Notes under the pieces: generated by a model
The model's database searches: none
The model's input: the letters and a program-made list of their open reading frames with translations, nothing else
Told to the model about the DNA's origin: nothing
Part shown: one piece after another, positions 56,999 to 64,000 of the stretch
How positions within the stretch are numbered: the first letter of the stretch is position 1
Layout of the letters: each line of letters begins with the position of its first letter
Position numbers and translations under genes: made by a program
Assembly (NCBI GenBank): GCA_001586195.1
Contig: CP014609.1
Location: 470,001-534,000 of the forward strand
Length of the DNA: 64,000 nucleotides
Reading direction: 5' to 3'
DNA from: Solibacillus silvestris
Lineage (GTDB): Bacteria; Bacillota; Bacilli; Bacillales_A; Planococcaceae

Positions 56999-58807
56999 AT
57001 GGCAAAGCAAATTTTAACGCGTGAAGAAGTACCGGAGCAATTAACATGGGATTTAACATCAATCTTTGAATCGGATGAAGCGTGGGAAGCTGAACTGAAG
57101 GAAGTTGAGCAATTATCAAAACAAGCTTCAAATTATAAAGGAAAAGTAGCGGATAGTGCGAATAGCTTATACAACACTTTGCAATTTAGCGATGCATTAT
57201 ACGAGCGTTTACACAAATTGTACGTATATTCACATTTAAAACATGACCAGGATACTACGAACAGTAAATATCAGGATCTGGATGGTCGTGTGCGTTCTGT
57301 TCTTACAAACGTAGGGGCAGCGTGGTCATTTATTACGCCTGAAATTTTAGCTTTGGATGAAGCAACATTAAACAGCTATGTGGAAAGTTATGAACCACTT
57401 TCATTATATGAACAAAGCTTAAAAGAACTTAACTTAGGCCGTCCTCATATCCTATCAGCTGAAAAAGAAGAATTACTTGCGCAATTTTCGGAAGTGACAT
57501 CGACAGCCGGCAAAACATTCAGCGCATTAAACAATGCTGATTTAGAATTCCCGAAAATTAAAGGGGAAGACGGCGAAGAAGTACAAATTACGCACGGTAA
57601 CTACATTACAATGCTTGAAAGCGACAATCGCGAAGTACGTGAGGCAGCATTTAAAGCCGTTTACAAAACTTATGGTCAATATAAAAATACATTTGCAACT
57701 ACATTAGCGGGTAATGTAAAGGCACATAATGTAAATGCAAAAGTTCGTAATTACAATTCTGCTCGTCATGCAGCACTTAGCAATAACTTCATTCCTGAAA
57801 AAGTGTATGACCAGCTTGTTTCAACAATCCATGATTACTTACCGGCATTACACCGTTATGTAGAGCTTCGCAAAAAAGTACTTGGTGTAGATGAGTTGCA
57901 TATGTACGATCTATTTACGCCGCTTGTTAAAGAAGTGAAAATGGAAGTAACATATGACGAAGCAAAGAAAACGATGGTAGAAAGCTTCGCGCCACTTGGT
58001 AAAGAATATCAGGAAATCGTTGAAAAAGGTTTGGAAAGCCGTTGGGTAGACGTGCTAGAAAACAAAGGGAAACGCAGCGGTGCCTATTCTTCGGGAACAT
58101 TCGGTACAAATCCGTATGTTTTAATGAACTGGCAAAATAATGTGAATAACCTTTATACATTGGCACATGAATTCGGCCACTCGATGCACAGTTATTATTC
58201 ACGTGCCAACCAGCCATATCAATATTCAGATTACTCGATTTTCGTTGCAGAAGTAGCTTCAACATGTAACGAAGAACTATTATTTGATCATCTAATGAAA
58301 ACATTAGATGATGATAAGCAGAAAATCTATTTATTAAATCAATGGCTGGATGGTTTCCGCGGTACGGTATTCCGTCAAACAATGTTCGCTGAGTTTGAGC
58401 ATATGATTCATGAATTAGATGCAAAAGGCGAATCGATTACATCGGAAAAATTAACATCGATTTATTACGATCTAAACAAAAAATACTTTGGTGATGCAAT
58501 GACAGTTGACGAGGAAATTGGTCTGGAATGGGCACGTATTCCACACTTCTACTACAACTATTACGTATATCAATACGCAACAGGTCAATCAGCGGCAACA
58601 GCATTATCTAAACAAATTTTAGAAGAAGGCGAACCGGCAGTTGAGCGTTATATTAATAACTTCCTAAAAGCAGGCTGCTCGGACTTCCCGATCGAAGTAT
58701 TAAAAGCTGCAGGTGTAGATATGGAATCTCCGGAACCGATTGCATTGGCATGTCAAGTATTCGAAGAGAAGTTAGAAGAGCTTGAAAAATTATTATTAAA
58801 TAATTAA
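56999..58807 (+). CDS. pepF: Oligoendopeptidase F
   Basis: A 602-residue M3B zinc peptidase in the cytoplasm that degrades oligopeptides. The zinc motif HEFGH is in LAHEFGHSMHSYYSR near residue 388, and the third ligand Glu in FVAEVASTCNE. The N-terminal helical domain begins LTREEVPEQLTWDLTSIFES. AGGAGGC precedes ATG 56999. It follows coiA as in B. subtilis (yjbF-yjbG). Confidence 0.96.
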   Translation: MAKQILTREEVPEQLTWDLTSIFESDEAWEAELKEVEQLSKQASNYKGKVADSANSLYNTLQFSDALYERLHKLYVYSHLKHDQDTTNSKYQDLDGRVRSVLTNVGAAWSFITPEILALDEATLNSYVESYEPLSLYEQSLKELNLGRPHILSAEKEELLAQFSEVTSTAGKTFSALNNADLEFPKIKGEDGEEVQITHGNYITMLESDNREVREAAFKAVYKTYGQYKNTFATTLAGNVKAHNVNAKVRNYNSARHAALSNNFIPEKVYDQLVSTIHDYLPALHRYVELRKKVLGVDELHMYDLFTPLVKEVKMEVTYDEAKKTMVESFAPLGKEYQEIVEKGLESRWVDVLENKGKRSGAYSSGTFGTNPYVLMNWQNNVNNLYTLAHEFGHSMHSYYSRANQPYQYSDYSIFVAEVASTCNEELLFDHLMKTLDDDKQKIYLLNQWLDGFRGTVFRQTMFAEFEHMIHELDAKGESITSEKLTSIYYDLNKKYFGDAMTVDEEIGLEWARIPHFYYNYYVYQYATGQSAATALSKQILEEGEPAVERYINNFLKAGCSDFPIEVLKAAGVDMESPEPIALACQVFEEKLEELEKLLLNN

Positions 58808-58816
58808 TAGTTTGTG

Positions 58817-58846
58817 AAAACGCATCTGTTTCAGGTGCGTTTTTTG
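58817..58846 (+). terminator. Terminator of pepF
   Basis: AAACGCATCTG pairs with CAGGTGCGTTT (loop of three to four bases), then TTT. Confidence 0.85.
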
Positions 58847-59161
58847 CTTGAAAAAATGGAAATTTACTTATTAGATGATGAATTTGATGAAAAAAGATTG
58901 CGGTTGATATTAAGGGGAAATGGTTTAGAAATGTTGATATATCGGCGTTTGAGACGGGAATTTGACTACAGATTTATGACATTTTGTTTTAAACCACTTT
59001 TCTTTGAATGGAAACGCTTACTATATGACGAATTTGTGAAATTGTGAAAGATACATTGCAAGAAATATTATTCCATGATAGAGTAATACTCGTGAAATAA
59101 ATCACATAACAAACATACACCCCTTTGTTTGAACGTGAACATTTCTCCCATCCCCTTTGTG

Positions 59162-59207
59162 AAAAAGAGGCGTCTTATTTCTCGAGAATAAGGCGCCTCT
59201 TTTGTTT
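59162..59207. terminator. Second hairpin downstream of pepF
   Basis: GAGGCGTCTTATT pairs with AATAAGGCGCCTC (one G-U) around a CTCGAG-centred loop, with A-run before and TTTTG after; it can act in both directions. 58847-59161 holds no supportable gene. Confidence 0.72.
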
Positions 59208-59212
59208 TGTTC

Positions 59213-59626
59213 TTCTAATTCGTGCTCTCGGGTTAAAGGGGAAAGGGAGTTCTACTTAATCAGGCAAGTAGAACTCATTCCGATAGAAAGTTTCTACATA
59301 TCAGGGGAAACGTTTTACCTTCACCTTAAAAGATTCTACTTTCTCGATTAAATTGTCTAATAAGGAAAGGGAGTTCTACTTAATCAGACCAGTGTTCCAC
59401 ATTTCAATGAAAAGTTTCTACATACGAGGGGAAATATTCAACTTTTACCTCAAAAGAATCTACTTTCCCAATTGAATTGACGAATAAAGAGAGAACGTTC
59501 TACTTAATCAGGCAAGTGTTCCTCATCCCACTCGAAACTTTCTACATTCCAAGACAAACGTTCTAATTTAATCCTAAAAAATGCCACTTTTCCAATCCGA
59601 ACGGCGAATAAAACAAGCGCTACTGC
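59213..59626 (+). repeat. 21-base-period TTCTA array E with 124-base superunits
   Basis: About 20 cores (TTCTA, TTCCA, TTTTA, GTCTA and weaker forms). From 59250: 59271, 59292, 59313, 59334, 59355, 59374, 59395, 59416, 59437, 59458, 59479, 59498, 59519, 59540, 59561, 59582 and 59603. Intervals are 21 except two of 19. GGGAGTTCTACTTAATCAG-like blocks recur at 59250, 59374 and 59498, exactly 124 bases apart (five 21s and one 19). It starts six bases after a hairpin. 59627-59804 has no gene. Confidence 0.88.
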
Positions 59627-59804
59627 ACTTCATCCAAAAACGCTTCTGAATCCCTCACAACAGCTTTTATAATCTCCCTAACTGATGCTAGTAAGTTCTC
59701 CATTCGCAGCCGTATAAACGAGCACAGGGGCAAATTTACCTATATCTATTCTTACCACCCTAAAAGAACTCACTTACCTTATTCCTTCTTCGCACAACTT
59801 CCGG

Positions 59805-59843
59805 AAAACAAAAAAACCAGCCCTGCATGAATGCATAGCTGGT
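59805..59843 (-). terminator. Terminator of the yjbI-spxH operon
   Basis: On the minus strand ACCAGC pairs with GCTGGT (59816-59843 on plus) with an inner ATGCAT/TGCAT pair, followed by TTTTTTTG. Confidence 0.8.
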
Positions 59844-59876
59844 CAAAATATTGTATAAGTGCGTTTTATAAATTAT

Positions 59877-60698
59877 TTAGTAGGTCGTGCGTTCTTTTGC
59901 ACGCCAAAGTGTAATTTCGTCAGTCATGATGCGTTCTACTTTTTGCTGAAGCATGCGTTTCTTTAATTCACGTTCTGCCAGTTGTTCATTGATTGAGTAG
60001 ATTTCGGCTACTTCAGCTGTTGTTAAGGTGCTGAATCGATCGAATAGCTCATCTAATGCAGGAACCGGTTGGCGAATTAATTCTTCCCCAAGCAATTCTG
60101 CTAAAATATGCTCGTAAACTTCATAATTATAAGAACCGCTTACTTTCAGGCCTTCATCTTCAATGCATTCATTGAAAAATACGATGCTTGGAATTTCTTC
60201 AACTTCCATTTCACGTGTTAAGTATAAATCACATTGGAAGGCGCGAGCTGCTTCTTTTGAACCAAAGTCGGACACGAACTCATCCATATCCAGGTTAACT
60301 TGCTGGGCGATTTCAATTAATGTCGCATGGGAATTGATATTGCGTGTATTAAGTGTCGCTACTTCTTGAACTTTGTTTAAATAGCGGAAACCTGCTCGCT
60401 TTCCTTGAAGTTCAGCCGCTTTAATTGCAATTGAAGGTAATGCTGGATGTGTAATATCCAATTCCGCTCCGGAAACACAGCCTTTCATCCGGCTCGTCAT
60501 GCTGTTGAGAGCAGAGAGTTCCGTACTAAGGACATATCGACATGTAAAGTAATGACCATATTCTACTTGCAGTTTACGCATTGTCGTTTGAAGAGATAAT
60601 GCTTTTTCGCAAAGGGGGTCAATAAAAATGTAAAGCTCAATCGGTTTATTACATGTGGATGGTGCAACAGGTTGCTGTAAAAGTTGGATATTATTCAC
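59877..60698 (-). CDS. spxH: SpxH (YjbH) adaptor for Spx degradation
   Basis: A 273-residue DsbA-like thioredoxin-fold protein. IELYIFIDPLCEKALSLQ (IFIDPLC) is the family's active-site region. SpxH binds Spx and presents it to ClpXP. Here C30 is present but the second Cys of the usual CxxC is A33, and the N-terminus (QQPVAPSTCNKP) lacks the His-rich zinc-binding stretch of the B. subtilis protein. GTG at 60698 follows GGAGGG and overlaps the yjbI stop (GTGA), so the genes are coupled. Confidence 0.9.
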   Translation of the reverse strand: MNNIQLLQQPVAPSTCNKPIELYIFIDPLCEKALSLQTTMRKLQVEYGHYFTCRYVLSTELSALNSMTSRMKGCVSGAELDITHPALPSIAIKAAELQGKRAGFRYLNKVQEVATLNTRNINSHATLIEIAQQVNLDMDEFVSDFGSKEAARAFQCDLYLTREMEVEEIPSIVFFNECIEDEGLKVSGSYNYEVYEHILAELLGEELIRQPVPALDELFDRFSTLTTAEVAEIYSINEQLAERELKKRMLQQKVERIMTDEITLWRAKERTTY

Positions 60699-61093
60699 TC
60701 AAATCCCTCCTCATCATTTGGGGCGTTGACCATATGGTGAGCAGTCATTACGAGACGCTTATAGTAAACTTCACGGAATTTCCCGTCCAAGCCCACTTCG
60801 TCCATCGCCTCTGCCATACATTCAAGCCATGCCTGGGCACGATCGGGTGTAATTTTAAAATGCATATGTCTAGCACGCATCATTGGATGACCATGTTCTT
60901 CACTGAAAAGGTTAGGCCCTCCAAGATACTGTGTTTGGAATTGTATTTGTTTACGAATTGTTTCCGTCAGATCTTCAGGAAAAATAGGAATTAATAAAGG
61001 ATGCTTCGCCACTCGAGAGTAGAACGCGTTAATTAATTCAGAAAGCTTTTCAGCACCGAGTTCCTCATAAGGAATCGTATATTTTCGATTCAT
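60695..61093 (-). CDS. yjbI: Truncated haemoglobin (group II)
   Basis: A 132-residue truncated globin. AFYSRVAKHPLLIPIFP covers the B-helix region, QYLGGPNLFSEEHGHPMMRARHMHFKI (in part LGGPNLFSEEHGHP and RARHMHF, which holds the haem-binding His) is the signature of the group, and WLECMAEAMDEVG is the G-helix region. Such proteins bind O2, NO or peroxide. ATG 61093 has AAGGAGT upstream. In B. subtilis yjbI also adjoins yjbH, linking a redox globin to Spx control. Confidence 0.93.
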   Translation of the reverse strand: MNRKYTIPYEELGAEKLSELINAFYSRVAKHPLLIPIFPEDLTETIRKQIQFQTQYLGGPNLFSEEHGHPMMRARHMHFKITPDRAQAWLECMAEAMDEVGLDGKFREVYYKRLVMTAHHMVNAPNDEEGFE

Positions 61094-61402
61094 TAGTTAT
61101 ACTCCTTTGTGTCTTTCTTTGCCAGTATATGAAATATGAATGTCATGTAAGTAATGTAAATTTCATTTAGGCGATACAATCATTCTAGCAACGTAGGGCC
61201 ATTTTAACAAATAAAGTGCCCTGCCAAAAAATTTGAAGGGCATTCCACTTCTATTAAAAGTATGTTGGAATTGTTGATTTAATAGGTGTCCGCATCAATT
61301 TTCCAGCAAATCCAAATTAGAGCATTTCAGGAGCATTTACAATTACATCTCAAAATTCCTTTTTGCTTTCGCCTTCCGATTTTCACTGGTTCCTGTAAAA
61401 AA
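61094..61402. other. Intergenic region between yjbI and yjbJ
   Basis: No gene. A minus-strand hairpin (TGCCCT 61217-61222 with AGGGCA 61237-61242 on plus), followed on the minus strand by CTTTATTTG, probably ends yjbJ transcription. The yjbI promoter must lie in 61094-61210 but was not defined. Confidence 0.5.
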
Positions 61403-62185
61403 TTAAACACTCATATAGTTCATTATTTTTTTAACATAATTTTGAGTTTCTTGGAAAGGCGGAATGCCACCATATTTTTTAACATTTCCAGGACCGGCAT
61501 TGTACGCAGCAAGGGCTGTTTCCACATTATTATCGAACTGGTCGAGCATTTGGCGTAAATATTTTGCACCACCCATAATATTTTGGGCAGGATCAAAGCG
61601 GTCAGAAACTCCTAAATACCGTGCTGTTGCAGGCATGAGCTGCATTAAACCGGATGCACCGGCAGCACTTGTTGCAGAAGCATTGAAATTCGACTCTTGT
61701 TTAATAACGGAAGTAATCAGTTTTTCGGGTAAATTGTATTTCTTTGCGGCAGTAGCAATTTCTGCTTCATAAGTCTCAGCACCGGCAAAGAAATTTGCTA
61801 CGTCGGTCTTTCTTGTGAAATCCGTCATATACTGTTCAATTGTGGGTGCTTGACTACTTGCCGAAAGGGTATTGAATGTCCCCGGTAAATTTGTTAAGTT
61901 TGTTGAATTGTTTAATAAAAAGGATGCGATATAGTTTTGAGCAGCCGATTTTTGCTGCTGTGAATTAGAAGTTTGGTCGGAATCCGTTAACTGTTGGAAA
62001 GTGCTCACATCACCTAGGCCATTTAGCGAACTAGATAGTGATTGTCCGTCTAAAATGTCGCTCATTAAATCGGAAAATAAAGTCGACGAAGATGATGACA
62101 ATACACTTGAGCTTGACTGATTGGATGTATTTAAATTTTGAATTGCCTGAAGTTCAAGCAATGTTCTCATCGATGAAATATCCAT
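61403..62185 (-). CDS. yjbJ: Lytic transglycosylase-like protein (YjbJ)
   Basis: A 260-residue protein. The N-terminal half (1-130) is Ser/Gln/Asn-rich and low in complexity. The C-terminal SLT domain (about 150-260) has the catalytic Glu in VIKQESNFN, then GASGLMQLMPATA and AYNAGPGNVKKYGG, so it should cut glycan strands. No signal peptide is evident. ATG 62185 has TAGGTG upstream; GTG 62188 is the alternative. Eight bases separate it from the yjbK stop. Confidence 0.9.
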   Translation of the reverse strand: MDISSMRTLLELQAIQNLNTSNQSSSSVLSSSSSTLFSDLMSDILDGQSLSSSLNGLGDVSTFQQLTDSDQTSNSQQQKSAAQNYIASFLLNNSTNLTNLPGTFNTLSASSQAPTIEQYMTDFTRKTDVANFFAGAETYEAEIATAAKKYNLPEKLITSVIKQESNFNASATSAAGASGLMQLMPATARYLGVSDRFDPAQNIMGGAKYLRQMLDQFDNNVETALAAYNAGPGNVKKYGGIPPFQETQNYVKKIMNYMSV

Positions 62186-62193
62186 CACAGCAC

Positions 62194-62781
62194 CTAGCCT
62201 TTCTGATTGTTTAAAGCCATCATAAAGCGCACAATTTTCTTTTGCGCAGGCTGTGGCTCAATTGCATGATGTGCTAAAAATTCAGAGAAAATTTCTTTTC
62301 CTACTGCTTCATCATGTGTCTCATATTCTACCTCATAATCGTCGCAGTGCAAATAGAAAGAATGGTCAAACACGAGCAAACCGCCTTTGTATGGGATTTC
62401 CACACGGTCGGTCGTCAATGATCCGTAACAGTGCAGCTCGCCTACCGGAATATTAAATAGCGCCAGTCTTTCGTTTACAGAATACGGGGGCACTCCTTCA
62501 CCGGCCAGCATACGATCTGCTTCCTCACTTGTTAAGTAATCTGTCGTTTCTAAATGCTGGTGCTTGGAAGCTTTTTCTTTTAACGTAAATTCAATCGAAT
62601 CTTCCACGACACGAATTCGAAGAGCACTGTGAATTTGTTTTAAATCGTTTTCTTTTGTATCAAAATAATGGTTAACCTGGCGAATAATTTGTTCGTTTTT
62701 TATGGAGAATGCTTCAAGAAGCTGTTCATACTGTCGTTTTGTTAGCATATTCTTAAATTCTATTTCAATTTGCTGTGTCAT
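62194..62781 (-). CDS. yjbK: CYTH-domain triphosphatase-like protein (YjbK)
   Basis: A 195-residue CYTH protein. The E-x-E-x-K signature is EIEFK at residues 6-10; further charged strands RIRVVEDSIEFTLKEK and DRVEIPYKGG line the triphosphate tunnel. The likely activity is hydrolysis of inorganic triphosphate or a similar substrate. I chose ATG 62781, eight bases after AAGGA; ATG 62787 is only two bases after it. It is transcribed with yjbJ and next to relQ, which makes (p)ppGpp. Confidence 0.9.
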   Translation of the reverse strand: MTQQIEIEFKNMLTKRQYEQLLEAFSIKNEQIIRQVNHYFDTKENDLKQIHSALRIRVVEDSIEFTLKEKASKHQHLETTDYLTSEEADRMLAGEGVPPYSVNERLALFNIPVGELHCYGSLTTDRVEIPYKGGLLVFDHSFYLHCDDYEVEYETHDEAVGKEIFSEFLAHHAIEPQPAQKKIVRFMMALNNQKG

Positions 62782-62949
62782 TGTCATCGTCCTTTTTGTT
62801 AATAGTTTTCAATTAAATTCAACGGCTTAAAGAAGTCAAACGTTTCTGCACCAATCGAGTGTCCTATGGTAAAATGTGAAGGGTAGATGAATCATCAATT
62901 TTATTATCGGACATTTTCCGGTTATGAAAAGAAAAAGGAGATTAATTCA

Positions 62950-63333
62950 TTGCGAAACGTATATATAATTGAACATGTTGAAGTAGTACATAATGAAATC
63001 TATTTTATTTTAAATGAAAAGAAACAACTTAGCCAATTGCAATCGACAGGGCAAGTTATCGTCGATTCGGATAATGAGGCGTTTCTATATATCATAGAAG
63101 AAAATGAGGCATACAGTTATTTAAGCTTTTCAAAAAGTGTATGGCCGCAACTATTACAGCTGTTATTGGCAGAGCAGAAAGCATACTTGAAAGTGGAAGA
63201 CGGTTTGCTGCCGCTACAACAATTTGCTGATGAATTACAAGGATTACTTTATAATATTGAAGGCAACAGCAACTATGGAGATCAATTTGTTGAAAATATC
63301 GAAAAGGCATTTGCCGAATTCTTAAATAAATAG
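62950..63333 (+). CDS. yjbL: UPF0738 protein YjbL-like
   Basis: A 127-residue acidic protein, RNVYIIEHVEVVHNEIYFIL then SDNEAFLYIIEENEAYSYL. It occupies the place of B. subtilis yjbL between yjbK and yjbM and has similar length, so UPF0738 is likely. I chose TTG 62950, nine bases after AAAAAGGAG (62932-62940); the longer frame from ATG 62887 has a poorly spaced SD. Function unknown. Confidence 0.72.
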   Translation: MRNVYIIEHVEVVHNEIYFILNEKKQLSQLQSTGQVIVDSDNEAFLYIIEENEAYSYLSFSKSVWPQLLQLLLAEQKAYLKVEDGLLPLQQFADELQGLLYNIEGNSNYGDQFVENIEKAFAEFLNK

Positions 63334-63364
63334 CATTTAACTTAATTATTACAAGAAAAAGAAT

Positions 63365-63400
63365 CATTTCACGCGATTTAGGTGTGAAATGTGTATTTCT
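63365..63400 (+). terminator. Weak hairpin after yjbL
   Basis: CATTTCAC (63365-63372) pairs with GTGAAATG (63384-63391), followed by TGTATTTC. The T-run is poor. Confidence 0.35.
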
Positions 63401-63488
63401 CGTTCACAAGAAGTATAATTGTTTGAAACAACGTGTTGATGAAATAGTGTGACAGAAATGAACTATTTCTAGTTGGGGGGTTTTTAAA

Positions 63489-64000
63489 TTGGGGCAGTGG
63501 GAAGTATTTTTGAGTCCATATCGACAAGCTGTGGATGAACTTAAAATTAAATTAAAAGGGATGCGTTCGCAATTTGGTATTATGAGTGCCAATTCGCCGA
63601 TTGAATTTGTTACAGGTCGTGTAAAACCACTTGCTAGTATATATGACAAATCGCTTGATAAAGAGATACCATTCGAACCGACTGCGCGTTTAGGAAATGA
63701 ATTGCAAGATATCGCCGGTGTACGGATTATGTGTCAGTTCGTTGATGATATTGCAACAGTAACCGAGCTAATCCGTCAGCGTAATGATATGAAAGTGATC
63801 GAGGAAAAAGATTACATTACACATAGTAAACCGAGCGGCTATCGCTCACACCATATGATTATTGAATATCCGGTAGAAACGATTCAAGGTCGCATCGTTG
63901 TCGTGGCAGAAATTCAAATTCGTACATTGGCGATGAACTTCTGGGCATCAATTGAGCATTCCATGAACTACAAGTATAAAGGGATTTTCCCGGAAGAAAT
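63489..64000 (+). CDS. relQ: Small alarmone synthetase RelQ (YjbM), 3' end outside window
   Basis: The frame runs open from TTG 63489 to the window end (170 codons of about 210). A G-run (63474-63480) supplies the SD. The translation begins MGQWEVFLSPYRQAVDELK. It then shows the RelA/SpoT synthetase motifs: GRVKPLASIYDK, LQDIAGVRIMCQF, SKPSGYRSHHMII and VVAEIQIRTLAMNFWASIEH. It makes (p)ppGpp from ATP and GDP or GTP. The order yjbK-yjbL-yjbM agrees with B. subtilis. No hydrolase domain precedes it. Confidence 0.93.
   Translation, partial: MGQWEVFLSPYRQAVDELKIKLKGMRSQFGIMSANSPIEFVTGRVKPLASIYDKSLDKEIPFEPTARLGNELQDIAGVRIMCQFVDDIATVTELIRQRNDMKVIEEKDYITHSKPSGYRSHHMIIEYPVETIQGRIVVVAEIQIRTLAMNFWASIEHSMNYKYKGIFPEE

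Noticed and set aside
58814-59047. 77-residue frame after pepF
   Set aside because: Its start lies in the pepF terminator stem, there is no SD before the internal ATG 58856, and the protein resembles nothing I know.
61286-61558. 90-residue plus-strand frame
   Set aside because: It is mostly antisense to the SLT domain of yjbJ, with no SD.

Overview
The window is bacterial chromosome from a low-GC Gram-positive of the order Bacillales. Gene order matches Bacillus subtilis in long blocks: flaG-fliD-fliS-fliT-hpf-secA-prfB, uvrB-uvrA-yvlB, ftsE-ftsX-ctpB-minJ, addB-addA, yisK-yisL, yitU-yitV-yitW, fabH-fabF and trpS-spx-mecA-coiA-pepF-spxH-yjbI-J-K-L-M. The protein style, a ClpB-type chaperone (absent from B. 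subtilis) and the dispersed repeats suggest Planococcaceae, close to Solibacillus or Lysinibacillus. The family assignment is inference.

Layout. (1) 1-5760: the 3' part of a surface-sugar locus, with a WbqC-like protein, a metallo-beta-lactamase-fold protein, a methyltransferase, an SpsF-like cytidylyltransferase, PseI and PseC. It sits directly before the flagellar cap genes, so flagellin glycosylation with a pseudaminic-type sugar is the likely role. The first three genes are clearly more AT-rich than the rest. (2) 5859-9735: flaG-fliD-fliT-fliS behind a sigma-D-like promoter. (3) 10330-16450: a divergent ComK-like protein, a PilZ protein, hpf with a textbook sigma-H promoter, secA, and prfB with its programmed +1 frameshift. 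(4) 16516-23045: a LexA-box gene resembling YhjD, a second ComK, an IDEAL-domain protein, and uvrB-uvrA behind a LexA box. (5) 23068-31673: yvlB behind an ECF sigma-W-like promoter, ftsEX, an M23 hydrolase, a TlpA-like thioredoxin, ctpB and minJ. (6) 31777-42724: a VTT-domain protein, the AddAB recombination nuclease, DUF418, yisK and yisL. (7) 43076-48973: a catalytically degenerate alpha-amylase-like membrane protein, yitUVW, and a ClpB lacking its N domain behind two CtsR boxes. (8) 49208-53671: yjzD, FapR-controlled fabH-fabF, and T-box-controlled trpS. (9) 53931-64000: spx, mecA, coiA, pepF, the spxH-yjbI-yjbJ-yjbK block, yjbL, and a relQ cut by the window end.

How the parts connect: competence (two ComK-like proteins, MecA, CoiA), Spx stress control (Spx, its adaptor SpxH, truncated haemoglobin), DNA repair (UvrAB, AddAB) and envelope or division (FtsEX, M23 hydrolase, CtpB, MinJ) account for most genes. 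Regulatory sites for LexA, CtsR, FapR, sigma-H, sigma-D, sigma-W and a tryptophan T-box can be read directly.

The most unusual structure is a family of five intergenic arrays in which a TTCTA-type core recurs almost exactly every 21 bases (two DNA turns). Each lies just after an intrinsic terminator. The last is organised into three 124-base superunits. I do not recognise this element. No tRNA, rRNA, CRISPR array or complete insertion sequence was seen.
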